64,000 nt of DNA, taken from contig NZ_JACJRV010000001.1 in NCBI RefSeq assembly GCF_014697475.1, positions 461,266-525,265 on the forward strand, written 5' to 3'. Positions 9,901 to 17,735 of the stretch are shown piece after piece. Position 1 is the stretch's first letter; each line of letters starts with the position of its first letter. The DNA comes from Nostoc sp. FACHB-152 (GTDB lineage Bacteria; Cyanobacteriota; Cyanobacteriia; Cyanobacteriales; Nostocaceae). Below the pieces are notes generated by a model. It had not been told where the DNA came from. It worked only from the letters and a program-made list of their open reading frames with translations, and searched no databases. The position numbers were made by a program, and so were the translations under genes.

Positions 9901-10003
9901 GCATTTGGATAATTGTGCGAAATATCCAAATTGTAAGAATAATTGTACTTAAAATAACTAACCAACGACGAGCGATCGCCCATTTTATAATCGCACTCAG
10001 CAT
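6929..10003 (-). CDS. CusA/CzcA-family heavy-metal efflux RND pump
   Basis: This is the inner-membrane, proton-driven pump of a tripartite heavy-metal exporter. The 1024 residues match the family, with an N-terminal membrane helix (WLVILSTIILTIWIF), a large periplasmic loop starting FPSFAPPQVEIQTEAPG, central helices 2-6, a second loop and C-terminal helices. The helix-4 motif GGLAVAIGSAVDDAIVDAEN has the paired acidic residues of the proton relay. I prefer ATG 10003 over TTG 10009 because AGG lies 7 bases before it. It starts 12 bases after the methyltransferase. The adaptor is two genes upstream; no TolC-like outer-membrane partner is in the window. The substrate (Cu/Ag, Ni/Co or Zn) cannot be fixed from sequence. 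Confidence 0.9.
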   Translation of the reverse strand: MLSAIIKWAIARRWLVILSTIILTIWIFRTIIQMPLDVFPSFAPPQVEIQTEAPGLAPEEVESLVTLPIESAINGTPGVTAVRSSSASGLSVVKVIFNWGSDIYQARQLVTERLQQAQGKLPEGIETPQISPTSSPIGTVLQYAFTSESNSLMEVRRIVDWQVTNRLLAVPGVSQVIAYGGDVRQYQVLVDPLKMSAFNLSLEDVQKAVAAVNINAPGGYLITPDREKLIRGIGRIESIEELQQSVITARNGTPIKISDVADVQIGAAIKRGDGSFNGQKAIIVMINKQPQADTPTVTRAIESAMAEVKAGLPQDIKVTATFRQENYIDSSIENVREALIEGSIIVALILIPFLMNWRNLAICLTALPLSLLVGVLLLNWLGQGLNTMTLGGLAVAIGSAVDDAIVDAENVYRNLRENKYSANPRPVLDVVFDGCQEVRDSVFGATVITIVVFSPVFALTGVEGSIFIPMGLGYMAAVIASSITALTVTPALCAILLPHGNLPEIEPWVARFFKRLYQPILIFSLRYSQIILGIAIASLVAAIIVFPSFGRVFLPEFQEQTLVNTLMLYPGVSLETTNAAGEALQAALKNDSRFPYVQLRSGRAPGDADAAGVNLAHLDIELSDTGMKDRQGTIEKLRQEFAKLPGVAPNIGGFISHRMDEVLSGVRSAIAVKIFGSDLAQLRVIGSQVDGVMKTVDGIVDLQLEPQIPIEQIQIKFNREAASRYGLTAGQLSEIIETALNGRVVAQVLENQQTFDLVVWLKSDARQNLDAIGNLLVDTPVGQKIPLSQVATIDNGTGPNTINRENVSRLIVVSANARGSDLRSIVNEIQTKVKQQVQIPAGYYIQYAGQFEAEERATQNILIFSVIAFIAITIIMYLSVKSIPSTVMIMINLPLALVGGVFSVALTGGVLSIASLVGFITLFGVATRNGLLLVDNYNTKYAEGLSLKEVLIQGSMERLNAILMTAFTSALGLAPLVFEGGAGKEILQPLSIVVLGGLVTSTALTLVVLPALYAKFGKLLLAKN

Positions 10004-10015
10004 TGACAAACCTAT

Positions 10016-10642
10016 CTAAATTTCAGGTGTGACTGTAGCTATCATTAATCCCCAGAAAAAGCCAAAGCGAGTTTTGGTGGCACGACAAATATTAAAACCC
10101 GCATTAGTTAGAATTTGATGCAATTCAGCTTGAGAGTAACACTGCTTATGTGCTGAATCAAAAACCCTCAAAAATAAATCCAATAATTTACATAAAAAAT
10201 AATCTCTACACCAATCTAAAATCACCAGTTGACCATCGGGCTTAAGAACACGTTTCATTTCTGCTAACGCAGTATCAGGGTCTTCAAAATAATGAAATGC
10301 ACTTGCAGATACGATAATATCAAAAGTATTAGTGGCACAAGGTAATGCTGATGCCGAACCAATTTTAAAAGAAACATTAGGATAACTCAAACATTTTTCT
10401 TGAGCTATACTTAGCATTTTTTCGGAAATATCTATTCCGGTTACTTGTTGTGTAGAATTTTTTTGAAGTAGTAAGCGTTCAAACTCTCCTGTTCCACAAG
10501 CAACATCAAGCACTATTGCTGTTGAGGGAATATTTACCCAATTTTTCAGAAAAGAAAGGGTTTTGCTAATATAACTATTCCATCGTTGATCGTAGAAATT
10601 TGCAATTCTGTTATATTCTTGACTAACTAATGTCTCACTCAT
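10016..10642 (-). CDS. Class I SAM-dependent methyltransferase (Methyltransf_11)
   Basis: The 208-residue protein has SAM motif I VLDVACGTGEFE near residue 45, the acidic end of strand 2 in VTGIDISEKML, and motif IV-like FDIIVSASAFHYFEDP. It resembles small-molecule or lipid methyltransferases rather than DNA enzymes. Its gene sits between the adaptor and the pump with short gaps, so it is probably co-transcribed with them. That is unusual for a metal-efflux operon. It lacks the cysteine set of arsenite methyltransferases, so I do not call ArsM. ATG 10642 is the start. Its substrate is unknown. Confidence 0.8.
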   Translation of the reverse strand: MSETLVSQEYNRIANFYDQRWNSYISKTLSFLKNWVNIPSTAIVLDVACGTGEFERLLLQKNSTQQVTGIDISEKMLSIAQEKCLSYPNVSFKIGSASALPCATNTFDIIVSASAFHYFEDPDTALAEMKRVLKPDGQLVILDWCRDYFLCKLLDLFLRVFDSAHKQCYSQAELHQILTNAGFNICRATKTRFGFFWGLMIATVTPEI

Positions 10643-10681
10643 AGGATTTAGATCTAATTACTATATAAATAAAATTAGCTG

Positions 10682-12340
10682 CTAATTATCTTCTGAATGA
10701 CGATGATTTTTATCATCAGCAATTAAGGCAGAATTAGATAATTTTGACTTTTGATTTCCGTTGACATACACTTCAGTTTCATAACTGAATCTGTCATTAT
10801 CAAACTCATCTGCTGCTAACAGCCGAGAACGAGTCCGGCGATTTGACCAAAAAGCACCGACCATAAAAGATGTAGCTACCGCAGTTCCACCCCCAACACC
10901 TATTAGCCACAGTGGTACTGGCATATTTGATGTTGTTTTTGTGGTAGTTTCTGCCTGTTCATGGTCAGCTTGCTTAGACTTGCTACCACCCCGTAATGAC
11001 TGCGCGTAAAGTTGTGGTGCGCGCTGAGTTACTATTAAATCTCCCTCAAATAAACCAGTTTTGACCTCAACCATATCGCCAGAGGTTTGACCCAAAACCA
11101 CTTCGACTGCTTGGTAAGCGTTACCGTTTTGGATGTAAACCTGTGATTTACCATTAACATCAACAACCGCAGCCGAGGGAATAACTAACACCGTTGATGA
11201 TGCTTCGTCTGTGAGAACTTCTAATTGAGCGAACATTCCTGGTTTGAGTACGCCACCAGGATTATTAATTTCGGCTTTTACAGGTACAACTCGCGTGTCA
11301 CCTGTCACCACAGAATTAATTACAGTTATACGTCCAGTAAATGTGCGCTTAGGTAAAGCAGCAATTTTGACGTTTACCCGTTGACCTTGACGAACTTTAT
11401 TCAAATCTTTTTCGTAAATATTAGCTGTGGCAAACACGCGGCTATCATTAACCAGCGTCATTAATTTGCCACCTGCATCATTAAATGTTTGACCAATTGT
11501 GACTTCTCTATCTGCAACCCGACCGGAAATCGGTGCTGTAACTGTAACTAATCCTTGGGCGTTGCTGCGAATGCCGAGTTGTTGTAAGCGAGTTTGATAA
11601 GTGCTGTTACTCAGGCTGATTCGGGACTTGGCGACATCAACAGCAGCTTGGGCGCGTTTGAGTTGATTTTCTGCTTCAATAACTTCCCTGCGGCTATTGG
11701 CTTTAGTTAGTTGGGCTTTCGCTTCTGTCAGCTGCGTTTGAGATTCTAAGGCATTGCGTTGAGGTAAAGCACCTGCTTCGGCTAATTGCTTGTCTTTGTC
11801 ATATTTTTCTTGAGCGAATGCTACTTGACTTTGGGCTTGAGCAATTTCCGCAGTTGTGATTTGTTGATAGCGATCGCGGTTTTGTTGCGCTAATTTTAAA
11901 TCAGCTAAAGCTTGTTGTAAATCAGCCTGTCCTTGCGCCAGTTTTTCTTGTGACTCTACACGCAACGATACCAAATCAGGGCTAGAAACCACAGCTACAG
12001 GTTGACCTTGTTTCACCAAAGCACCAGGTTCCACCAATAGTTCAAGCACTTTCGCCCCCGGAATAGGCGTTGTCACTTCTACTTGTTTGCTAGGTAGCGT
12101 TTCAATCTGTCCTGTGGTTTTAATACTGACAGCTAAACCTTGACGTTTGACAGGTTCAACTTTAATTCCTAGCCGTTGGGCTGTTTCCGTATCAACTTGA
12201 ATGGAAGTATTTGCTGGGGTAGCTTCATGTTCTCCTGAAAATTCATTGCCGTGTCCAGCGTGCGCTAGAACTACTGCGGGACTTGCGAACAAAAGCAAGC
12301 TCACGAATAAAACTGTGGGGAAACGCAGAGAGTTTGACAT
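10682..12340 (-). CDS. RND efflux periplasmic adaptor (CusB/CzcB type) with C-terminal membrane segment
   Basis: Membrane-fusion proteins join the RND pump to the outer-membrane channel. From ATG 12340 the protein (about 552 aa) begins MSNSLRFPTVLFVSLLLF, a signal peptide, then a His-containing AHAGHGNEFSGEHE stretch. Next come barrel-sandwich strands (VLELLVEPGALVKQGQPVAVV), a long alpha-helical hairpin rich in Gln/Ala near residues 125-250, and beta-barrel and membrane-proximal domains. A second hydrophobic stretch (PLWLIGVGGGTAVATSFMVG) near the C-terminus predicts a membrane anchor, unusual for the family. A longer frame opens at 12451, but a probable regulator box (12406-12423) lies inside that extension, so I take the shorter start. 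Confidence 0.85.
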   Translation of the reverse strand: MSNSLRFPTVLFVSLLLFASPAVVLAHAGHGNEFSGEHEATPANTSIQVDTETAQRLGIKVEPVKRQGLAVSIKTTGQIETLPSKQVEVTTPIPGAKVLELLVEPGALVKQGQPVAVVSSPDLVSLRVESQEKLAQGQADLQQALADLKLAQQNRDRYQQITTAEIAQAQSQVAFAQEKYDKDKQLAEAGALPQRNALESQTQLTEAKAQLTKANSRREVIEAENQLKRAQAAVDVAKSRISLSNSTYQTRLQQLGIRSNAQGLVTVTAPISGRVADREVTIGQTFNDAGGKLMTLVNDSRVFATANIYEKDLNKVRQGQRVNVKIAALPKRTFTGRITVINSVVTGDTRVVPVKAEINNPGGVLKPGMFAQLEVLTDEASSTVLVIPSAAVVDVNGKSQVYIQNGNAYQAVEVVLGQTSGDMVEVKTGLFEGDLIVTQRAPQLYAQSLRGGSKSKQADHEQAETTTKTTSNMPVPLWLIGVGGGTAVATSFMVGAFWSNRRTRSRLLAADEFDNDRFSYETEVYVNGNQKSKLSNSALIADDKNHRHSEDN

Positions 12341-12405
12341 CGCTATCCGAAATCCTGAAGTATAAGGGCAAATTTCTGCACCTGACTCCAGTGTTTCATC
12401 ACTAA

Positions 12406-12423
12406 ATGAAATAGGGATGAAAT
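12406..12423 (-). promoter_or_regulatory. Direct-repeat box, probable response-regulator site before the adaptor gene
   Basis: The plus strand reads TGAAAT at 12407-12412 and again at 12418-12423, an 11-bp period. On the coding strand this is ATTTCAT-N4-ATTTCAT. OmpR-family regulators bind such direct repeats with one-helical-turn spacing. The same box with one changed base occurs at 13464-13481 before the DUF305 gene. It lies 66-83 bases upstream of ATG 12340. Confidence 0.5.
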
Positions 12424-12548
12424 TAGACTTGTACTTGGTATTGGAGAACAAGAATTTTAAGTCTCACGCATTCGGCGAAGCCGTTCTCGCAGAGTAGACG
12501 CAAAGGCGTAAAGAAAGAGTTATGAGTGCAAATCAACTTTTCAACTTC

Positions 12549-12592
12549 TTTTCTTCCTTCTTCGTGTACTTTGCGCCCTTTGCGGTTCGTTT
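12549..12592 (-). repeat. Diverged copy of a dispersed intergenic repeat
   Basis: Read on the minus strand it contains AACGAACCGCAAAG and AAGTACAC, as in the better-conserved copies at 31437-31493 and 63843-63899. The surrounding intergenic bases also carry the GCAGAG/AAGGCG words common in Nostoc intergenic DNA. It lies between the DUF305 and adaptor genes. Confidence 0.5.
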
Positions 12593-12621
12593 TATCAATT
12601 AACGCAATAAACCACTAAAAA

Positions 12622-13335
12622 CTACTTCTTATACCAAGCTTTGCGCCACTGCTTCATTTGGTTAATCTCAGTATCTTGCGCTTTGATAATTGCTTGAGCC
12701 AAATTCTTAATTTCTGGACGCTGAGATTTTTGTGCTGCATCTTTAGCCATAACTACTGCTGCTTCATGGTGAGGAATCATCGCATTGATGAAGCGCAAAT
12801 CAAATTGAGCATCAGCTGCACCCAAGTCCATGTTCATCATCATGGCTTGCATTTGCTGGGATGACATATTGACTGTTTTTTTCTGTTGGGCATCATAAGC
12901 TACAGCTTGATTTCCTGCTTTGGGATACCAAGCTGTGCGCCACTGTTTCATTTGAGAAATTTCTTGGTTTTGCGCTTTGATGATTTCGTCTGCCAGCTTT
13001 TTAATTTCTGGGCGTTGAGATTTTTGCTGTGCAACACTCGCCATTTCCACTGCACCTTGATGATGAGGAATCATCGCATCAATAAACCGCAAATCATAGT
13101 TCGCATCGGCTGGGCCTAAATCCATTGTCATACCGTGGTGCATACCACTATGATCCATCATTCCACCACCATGATTCATGTGTTGCTGGTTACTGGTATC
13201 TGCGGTGGTTGTGGCAGTATTTGGTTCTTGACTGGAACTTATACTTGTAGAACAAGCCGTTAACAAACTGCTTGAAAAAGAAGCGGCTAATAATGCCAAT
13301 GCTAAAAAGCTGTTTTTGAGAGTTGGTAATTGCAT
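12622..13335 (-). CDS. Lipoprotein with two DUF305 domains, metal cluster
   Basis: The 237-residue protein has a signal peptide with lipobox LLTACS, then a Met/His-rich stretch (MNHGGGMMDHSGMHHGMTMD). Two DUF305 repeats follow, each with DLRFI(D/N)AMIPHH, KSQRPEIK and EI(S/N)QMKQWR(T/K)AWY. The repeats are very similar, pointing to internal duplication. DUF305 proteins fold as ferritin-like helical bundles and are often found with copper-handling genes; the Met and His residues suit periplasmic copper or silver binding. The gene has its own likely regulator box upstream (13464-13481) and precedes the adaptor on the same strand. The envelope location is seen from the lipobox; copper as ligand is inferred. 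Confidence 0.85.
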   Translation of the reverse strand: MQLPTLKNSFLALALLAASFSSSLLTACSTSISSSQEPNTATTTADTSNQQHMNHGGGMMDHSGMHHGMTMDLGPADANYDLRFIDAMIPHHQGAVEMASVAQQKSQRPEIKKLADEIIKAQNQEISQMKQWRTAWYPKAGNQAVAYDAQQKKTVNMSSQQMQAMMMNMDLGAADAQFDLRFINAMIPHHEAAVVMAKDAAQKSQRPEIKNLAQAIIKAQDTEINQMKQWRKAWYKK

Positions 13336-13367
13336 ATGTAAGATTTTTTTTAGTTAGACTACAACTT

Positions 13368-13412
13368 AATTATTTAAGTAAAATTTTCAGGATGAATTTC
13401 ACTTAAATAATT
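13368..13412. repeat. Perfect 12-bp inverted repeat upstream of the DUF305 gene
   Basis: AATTATTTAAGT at 13368-13379 is exactly inverted as ACTTAAATAATT at 13401-13412, with a 21-base centre. It lies in the promoter region of the DUF305 gene (start 13335). It may be an operator or a transcript stem; it lacks the GC-rich stem and T-run of a terminator. Confidence 0.45.
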
Positions 13413-13463
13413 TTATATGTACAAACTGACTCTTGTACTTATTACACAGCCTAACAACTGTAA

Positions 13464-13481
13464 ATGAAATAGAGATGAAAT
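13464..13481 (-). promoter_or_regulatory. Direct-repeat box, probable response-regulator site before the DUF305 gene
   Basis: TGAAAT occurs at 13465-13470 and 13476-13481 on the plus strand, the same 11-bp period and nearly the same spacer (AGAGA against AGGGA) as the box at 12406-12423. It lies about 130 bases before the DUF305 start. Two matching boxes before two envelope-metal genes next to an OmpR-type regulator suggest one small regulon. Confidence 0.5.
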
Positions 13482-13494
13482 TTAAATGCAGTCT

Positions 13495-14433
13495 TTAATT
13501 ATTGGTTATGACCAAACGTTCATCTAGCCAAGCTAAGGCTGCACCAGATGTTTCCGCTAAGATACTAATCAGACGATATAAAGCGATCGCACTAATTACG
13601 ACAGCAGCAGGAAAGCGATTTTGCAAAAGTGCGATCGCGGTTGCTTCAAATACACCTAATCCCCCTGGCGCACCGGGAACTATCAACCCTAACAACCAAG
13701 CAAAACTAAAAGCTCCCACTAACAAGGGAATCTGGCTCAGACTCACAGGGCTAATTGCAACTATAGTTAAAATAAATCCCAAACTCCGTAGTGTTAAAAA
13801 ACCAACTTCTCCTAATAAGGGACGTAAAGGATAGCGTTCAAGGCTGAGAGCCTCGTTTGATGAATTACTATTAGCAGATTTTCTATTTTTTACTTTAGAT
13901 AACAGGCTAATTACTGGGTTTAAAAATTTAGGATGCACCGCAGACAGCACTAAAATCAAAATTAAAAATTGTAATATTGTTATCGCTAAATTAGTCTGAT
14001 AAGTCGCTAATTGACCACCAAATAAAACAAAAACCATAAAAGCTGCTGCGGCCATGAGTAGGGGTTCTAGCAACACACTCAAGGTAGCTGCACCTGTAGA
14101 AACATTAGCATTTTTCGCTGCCACAATTCGCCCATAATAATGCCAAACATTACCCGGCAAATATTTGGCGATGTTTGTTATTAAGTATACTTGGATGAAT
14201 TGTACAGATGATACAGGTTGCTTCAAATCTCGTAAAATCCAAGTCCAAATCCAGCCAGCCCAAATATGTGCTAGCAAAGTTACGCCAGTGGCGATCGCTA
14301 GAATAGCCCATCCTGCTGCATCAATTTCCATAGTTGTCACCCCAGCCCAATTATCTTTTAAGGCTTTGGCGACAAAAAATAGCGTTCCCCCCAAAATTAG
14401 CCAGCGTAAAAATTGCTTCATCACTTTGGTCAT
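13495..14433 (-). CDS. Flippase-like / LPG synthase-type integral membrane protein (UPF0104)
   Basis: The 312-residue protein has about eight hydrophobic segments. It carries the family hallmark YLPGNVWHYYGR near residue 95 and the Gly/Pro-rich motif GLIVPGAPGGLGVFEATAIALL near 250, as in the lysylphosphatidylglycerol synthetase transmembrane (AglD/MprF N-terminal) family. These proteins are thought to move lipids or glycolipids across the membrane; no soluble synthase domain is attached. ATG 14433 is the start, with another Met four residues on. It is a single gene, and its link to the metal cluster is only adjacency. Confidence 0.8.
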   Translation of the reverse strand: MTKVMKQFLRWLILGGTLFFVAKALKDNWAGVTTMEIDAAGWAILAIATGVTLLAHIWAGWIWTWILRDLKQPVSSVQFIQVYLITNIAKYLPGNVWHYYGRIVAAKNANVSTGAATLSVLLEPLLMAAAAFMVFVLFGGQLATYQTNLAITILQFLILILVLSAVHPKFLNPVISLLSKVKNRKSANSNSSNEALSLERYPLRPLLGEVGFLTLRSLGFILTIVAISPVSLSQIPLLVGAFSFAWLLGLIVPGAPGGLGVFEATAIALLQNRFPAAVVISAIALYRLISILAETSGAALAWLDERLVITNN

Positions 14434-14964
14434 TTAATAACTTCAGCACCAAGGTTTGAATGTCTTAAATCTTATGGTACATCAGCCACATCCTCAAGCA
14501 CTTAAAAAATTAATCTTCAATTTTGCTGAAAACTTAGGTAATGCTTTTGACTATCTATTTCTCATTACACTGAGCCAATTAAATTCTTTTCAGGTAAATA
14601 TTTGATTTAAGCAATATTACTATTAAATTGAATTTAGCTTTTTATATTATTTTGAATACTTGACAATCCCTCTTAAGTATGAAATAAACCAAGCCTTAGT
14701 ATTTTTTAAATTTGGTTTTATTTTTGAAGTCATTTCCCCGAATTAAAAGCTGAAAAAACTAGTTTTCTCTCTCTCTAGTTAGATAGAATTTGGGCATTTT
14801 CGGGCAATATAATGTAGCTTAAGCCAGATGCATAATTAATTTTATATCAATTAAATTAAAGACTGTTGGTTCAATAATGCTCACCTAAAACAAGGAACCA
14901 AACTTGCTTATCTTGTAATAAATTATAAGCAAAAAAACTTGTTCATGGCTGAAAGGAGGTATCA
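14434..14964. other. Intergenic region between divergent genes
   Basis: The stretch is AT-rich and must hold promoters for the flippase-like gene and the lipoprotein at 14965. Short CTCTCT and oligo-T tracts are present. I see no coding frame, RNA gene or strong hairpin. Confidence 0.35.
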
Positions 14965-15471
14965 ATGAAAAAACTCACAGATTTATTGAAAAAACTACGA
15001 GTGCGTCAAATTGTAACTGTATTTTTGGCTGGTTTATTGTTGATAGTTAGTACTGCTTGCACAAGCGGAGATCAGACAGGTGCAAATCCTAATAACCCTG
15101 CTGTACAAGCTGGTGGTGCAAACAATCCTCATAAGAACGGTGGAGATAAATATACCAGAAACGTTTCCGCCCTACCTTCTGATTTATTAATTGCTACAAA
15201 CTCTGAATCAGAAATACTCTATCCCGGTGCTGAAACACCACAAGGTAGAGTAGAGAAAGAAAAAGAATTGCCAATAATTACAAGAGAAAACTTTCAACAA
15301 CCTGAACCGGGTGGTTTAATTCAAAATCAATCTGACTTAGGAAATCGAGTATCAGATCGCCTCGAAACTGTGAAAGAACAATTTCAAGATGCTAGTAGCT
15401 TTGTCCAAGATAAAGCAGCAGAAGCCAGTGCTAGACCTGAGTTACAAAAAAATCCAGCAGTAGGCAGATAG
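14965..15471 (+). CDS. Small lipoprotein of unknown function, paralogue of the next gene
   Basis: The 168-residue protein begins MKKLTDLLKKLRVRQIVTVF, with a signal peptide ending in the lipobox STAC, so it should be membrane-anchored. The rest is hydrophilic and disordered-looking, with a possible amphipathic helix near the end (VSDRLETVKEQFQDASSFV). A strong ribosome site (AAAGGAGG) precedes ATG 14965. The N-terminal pattern, a basic helix, VFLAG, then a lipobox Cys, is shared with the gene 98 bases downstream, so they are paralogues, probably co-transcribed. I believe such proteins are assigned to a cyanobacterial DUF (possibly DUF6658), but I am not certain. Function is unknown. Confidence 0.75.
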   Translation: MKKLTDLLKKLRVRQIVTVFLAGLLLIVSTACTSGDQTGANPNNPAVQAGGANNPHKNGGDKYTRNVSALPSDLLIATNSESEILYPGAETPQGRVEKEKELPIITRENFQQPEPGGLIQNQSDLGNRVSDRLETVKEQFQDASSFVQDKAAEASARPELQKNPAVGR

Positions 15472-15569
15472 AGTTCTTGATTTTTTCCCAGGTAGGAGAC
15501 TAAAAATTTATCCCAAATTTTATCTCCAATAATCTTTAACTTAGTTACACAAACTCAAGGAGTAACACT

Positions 15570-16136
15570 ATGCAAAGAGTGATTAATTGGTTCAAGAATA
15601 TTCGTCCTTTCAAGGTTTTAAGCGTTTTCTTGGCAGGTATGTTTCTCATCCTGACACAAGCTTGTAGCGGTGCTAATGCAACTCAACCATCCCAGCAACC
15701 TGGTGCTGAATCAGGTTATACTAAGCGTTACGACCCCACCAAAGAGTACAACCTTAATGCTCCTGAAGGCGGGATGAACAACTTTAGTGATAATGATCCT
15801 AGAGCTAAAAACTTTGAAAAAGCGGCACAAAATAGAGCCGACGATTTGAGCAGAAATTCCGATAGAAATATCAACGAAAAAGGCGTTGACTCCGCAGATC
15901 AATATGCTCGTAATTATCGCCAAGGTACTTCCTTCCCTGAAAGAGTGAAAAACTTAGGTGAAGATATTGGTAGTTCTGCTCAAGGAACCGCAGAAGGTGT
16001 AGCTAAGGGAACCAAACGCGGTATTGAAAACCTGAAAGACAATACCTCTGATGCTGCTCAAAACTTGGGTAAAAATGCTCAAAACAAAAGAGAAGATGAT
16101 ACCAACGCTATGAAACAGACATTAAACAAAGACTAA
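15570..16136 (+). CDS. Small lipoprotein with LEA-like helical tail, paralogue of the previous gene
   Basis: The 188-residue protein begins MQRVINWFKNIRPFKVLSVF and has the lipobox TQAC. After a polar linker, the last 70 residues (AQGTAEGVAKGTKRGIENL and onward) carry Ala/Gly/Lys heptad-like repeats reminiscent of LEA or YtxH-type amphipathic helices, often linked to desiccation or envelope stress. Ribosome site AAGGAG precedes ATG 15570. It follows its paralogue on the same strand, and a strong terminator lies downstream at 16276-16311. A stress role is only a guess. Confidence 0.75.
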   Translation: MQRVINWFKNIRPFKVLSVFLAGMFLILTQACSGANATQPSQQPGAESGYTKRYDPTKEYNLNAPEGGMNNFSDNDPRAKNFEKAAQNRADDLSRNSDRNINEKGVDSADQYARNYRQGTSFPERVKNLGEDIGSSAQGTAEGVAKGTKRGIENLKDNTSDAAQNLGKNAQNKREDDTNAMKQTLNKD

Positions 16137-16275
16137 TGAAGTATGAAGTGTGAAGTATGAAATTAACTCTTTGATAAAGGGATAGTGCATGATTCAGTAA
16201 AAACTGAATTTTGTCAGCTGCTAGAAGAGAAAATATTGTACTAATTTTCACTTCATTCTTTATTTAGTCAAGTTA

Positions 16276-16311
16276 AATAATCCAGAGCCAGAATCATGGC
16301 TCTGGATTATT
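16276..16311 (+). terminator. Strong intrinsic terminator, probably bidirectional
   Basis: A perfect 15-bp stem (AATAATCCAGAGCCA against its complement) with the six-base loop GAATCA is followed by a run of T. It separates the convergent lipoprotein operon and larC and could serve both. Confidence 0.85.
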
Positions 16312-16377
16312 TTTTTTACCTGGTCTTTTTTAGGTAATTTAGACACGTGTAACCTGTCACCTGTCACCTATTCCATA

Positions 16378-17643
16378 TTAAGAATACCAACTCTGAAGGG
16401 CAAGCCGTTGAATTTCACGCCAAGGCAGATTGTGTTTTCGTGCTAACTCCGCACAATCTTCGTATTCTGGTTGCACGTTGGTAATGGATTTTGCTGTTGC
16501 TTCTCCTTGCCATGCTACCTTGACACGCACTGTGCCATATTGAGTTTCTATTTGTTGAATTTCTCGTTGCAGAATGGCGCGTTGCTGAGTAGTGCGGCGA
16601 ATTCCCAATGTAGTGGTTTCTCGGAATAAAACTGCTTCACAACTGGCTAAATTGTCTGGATGACAAATTACAGTCAATAAAGTACCCGGACGGGACTTTT
16701 TCATACCTATTGCTTGGGTGAAGACATCCACAGCCCCAGCCGCAAATAACGCTTCAAATACATAACCAACCGCCTGGGGATTTAAATCATCAATTTGAGT
16801 TTCGAGTACCGATATTGTTTCTAAAGTTGGGCTATCTTCCTGAGAGTTGGTGATATCCGCCTGTAAACTGCTGCTTTCACCCAGCCAGAGGCGTAGTATA
16901 TTGGAAATAGGAAGATTGATGGTTCCTGCGCCCAATCCCACTTGTTTGAGGGTCATTGATGGCGGATTACCAAATTCTCTCGCTAAAGTAGTGGCGATCG
17001 CAGCTCCTGTTGGTGTTACCAGTTCCTTTTCAATGCCGTTACTATAAACTGGGCAACCCCTCATTTCCCATAACTTCAAAACTGCTGGTACTGGTACAGC
17101 CATTTGACCATGCGCCGCCCGCACTGTGCCGCCACCTGTTGGCAATGCCGAGCAGTATAGTAAGGGAAAACCTGCCTTGTCACTATCAATTCCCAGCCAA
17201 TCTAACCCCAGACAAGTACCGACAATATCCACGATCGCATCCACAGCACCCACTTCGTGGAAGTGTACCTTTTCCGGTGCAATCCCATGCACTGCACCTT
17301 CCGCTACTGCTAATCGCCGGAATACTGCTAAACTCCAAGCCTCTGCCCGTGATGGCAAACCAGCCTGAAGGATCATTCGCTCAATTTCTGGTAGATGACG
17401 ACCATGATGATGATCATGTTTATGGTCATGGTGGTGATGTTCTACTAAATCTACATCCACCTTAGTTGCCTGTTGCCCATTCTTTTGCACAAGTGCTGCC
17501 CGCAAATGGTACTCCTGGGCAATTCCCAAGCCATTTAATTTGGTAACTAAATAATCTACAGGAACACCCAGACTAACTAAGGCTCCTAGGCACATATCAC
17601 CAGAAATTCCCGTCGGGCATTGAAGATAAGCTATTTTACTCAT
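16378..17643 (-). CDS. larC: LarC, nickel-pincer cofactor synthesis (nickel insertase)
   Basis: LarC inserts nickel into the pyridinium dithiocarboxylate cofactor used by lactate racemase and related enzymes. The 421-residue protein has the family start [12 protein letters not shown], a His-rich loop ([16 protein letters not shown]) near residue 70, [15 protein letters not shown], and [10 protein letters not shown] near 290 opening the C-terminal CTP-using domain. In lactobacilli LarC is split by a frameshift into LarC1 and LarC2; here it is one continuous frame, as in many other bacteria. No larA, larB or larE lies nearby. ATG 17643 starts the gene. Confidence 0.88.
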   Translation of the reverse strand: MSKIAYLQCPTGISGDMCLGALVSLGVPVDYLVTKLNGLGIAQEYHLRAALVQKNGQQATKVDVDLVEHHHHDHKHDHHHGRHLPEIERMILQAGLPSRAEAWSLAVFRRLAVAEGAVHGIAPEKVHFHEVGAVDAIVDIVGTCLGLDWLGIDSDKAGFPLLYCSALPTGGGTVRAAHGQMAVPVPAVLKLWEMRGCPVYSNGIEKELVTPTGAAIATTLAREFGNPPSMTLKQVGLGAGTINLPISNILRLWLGESSSLQADITNSQEDSPTLETISVLETQIDDLNPQAVGYVFEALFAAGAVDVFTQAIGMKKSRPGTLLTVICHPDNLASCEAVLFRETTTLGIRRTTQQRAILQREIQQIETQYGTVRVKVAWQGEATAKSITNVQPEYEDCAELARKHNLPWREIQRLALQSWYS

Positions 17644-17735
17644 AGGGGTTTGTCAATGGTCAATCGTCATTGGTCATTTGTTATTTTCCCCCTTGCCCCC
17701 TGCCCCCTGCTCCATTTCCTAAACTTCCGTGTTCT

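Noticed and set aside
10016..10642. Arsenite methyltransferase in the metal cluster
   Set aside because: The conserved Cys residues of ArsM are not present.
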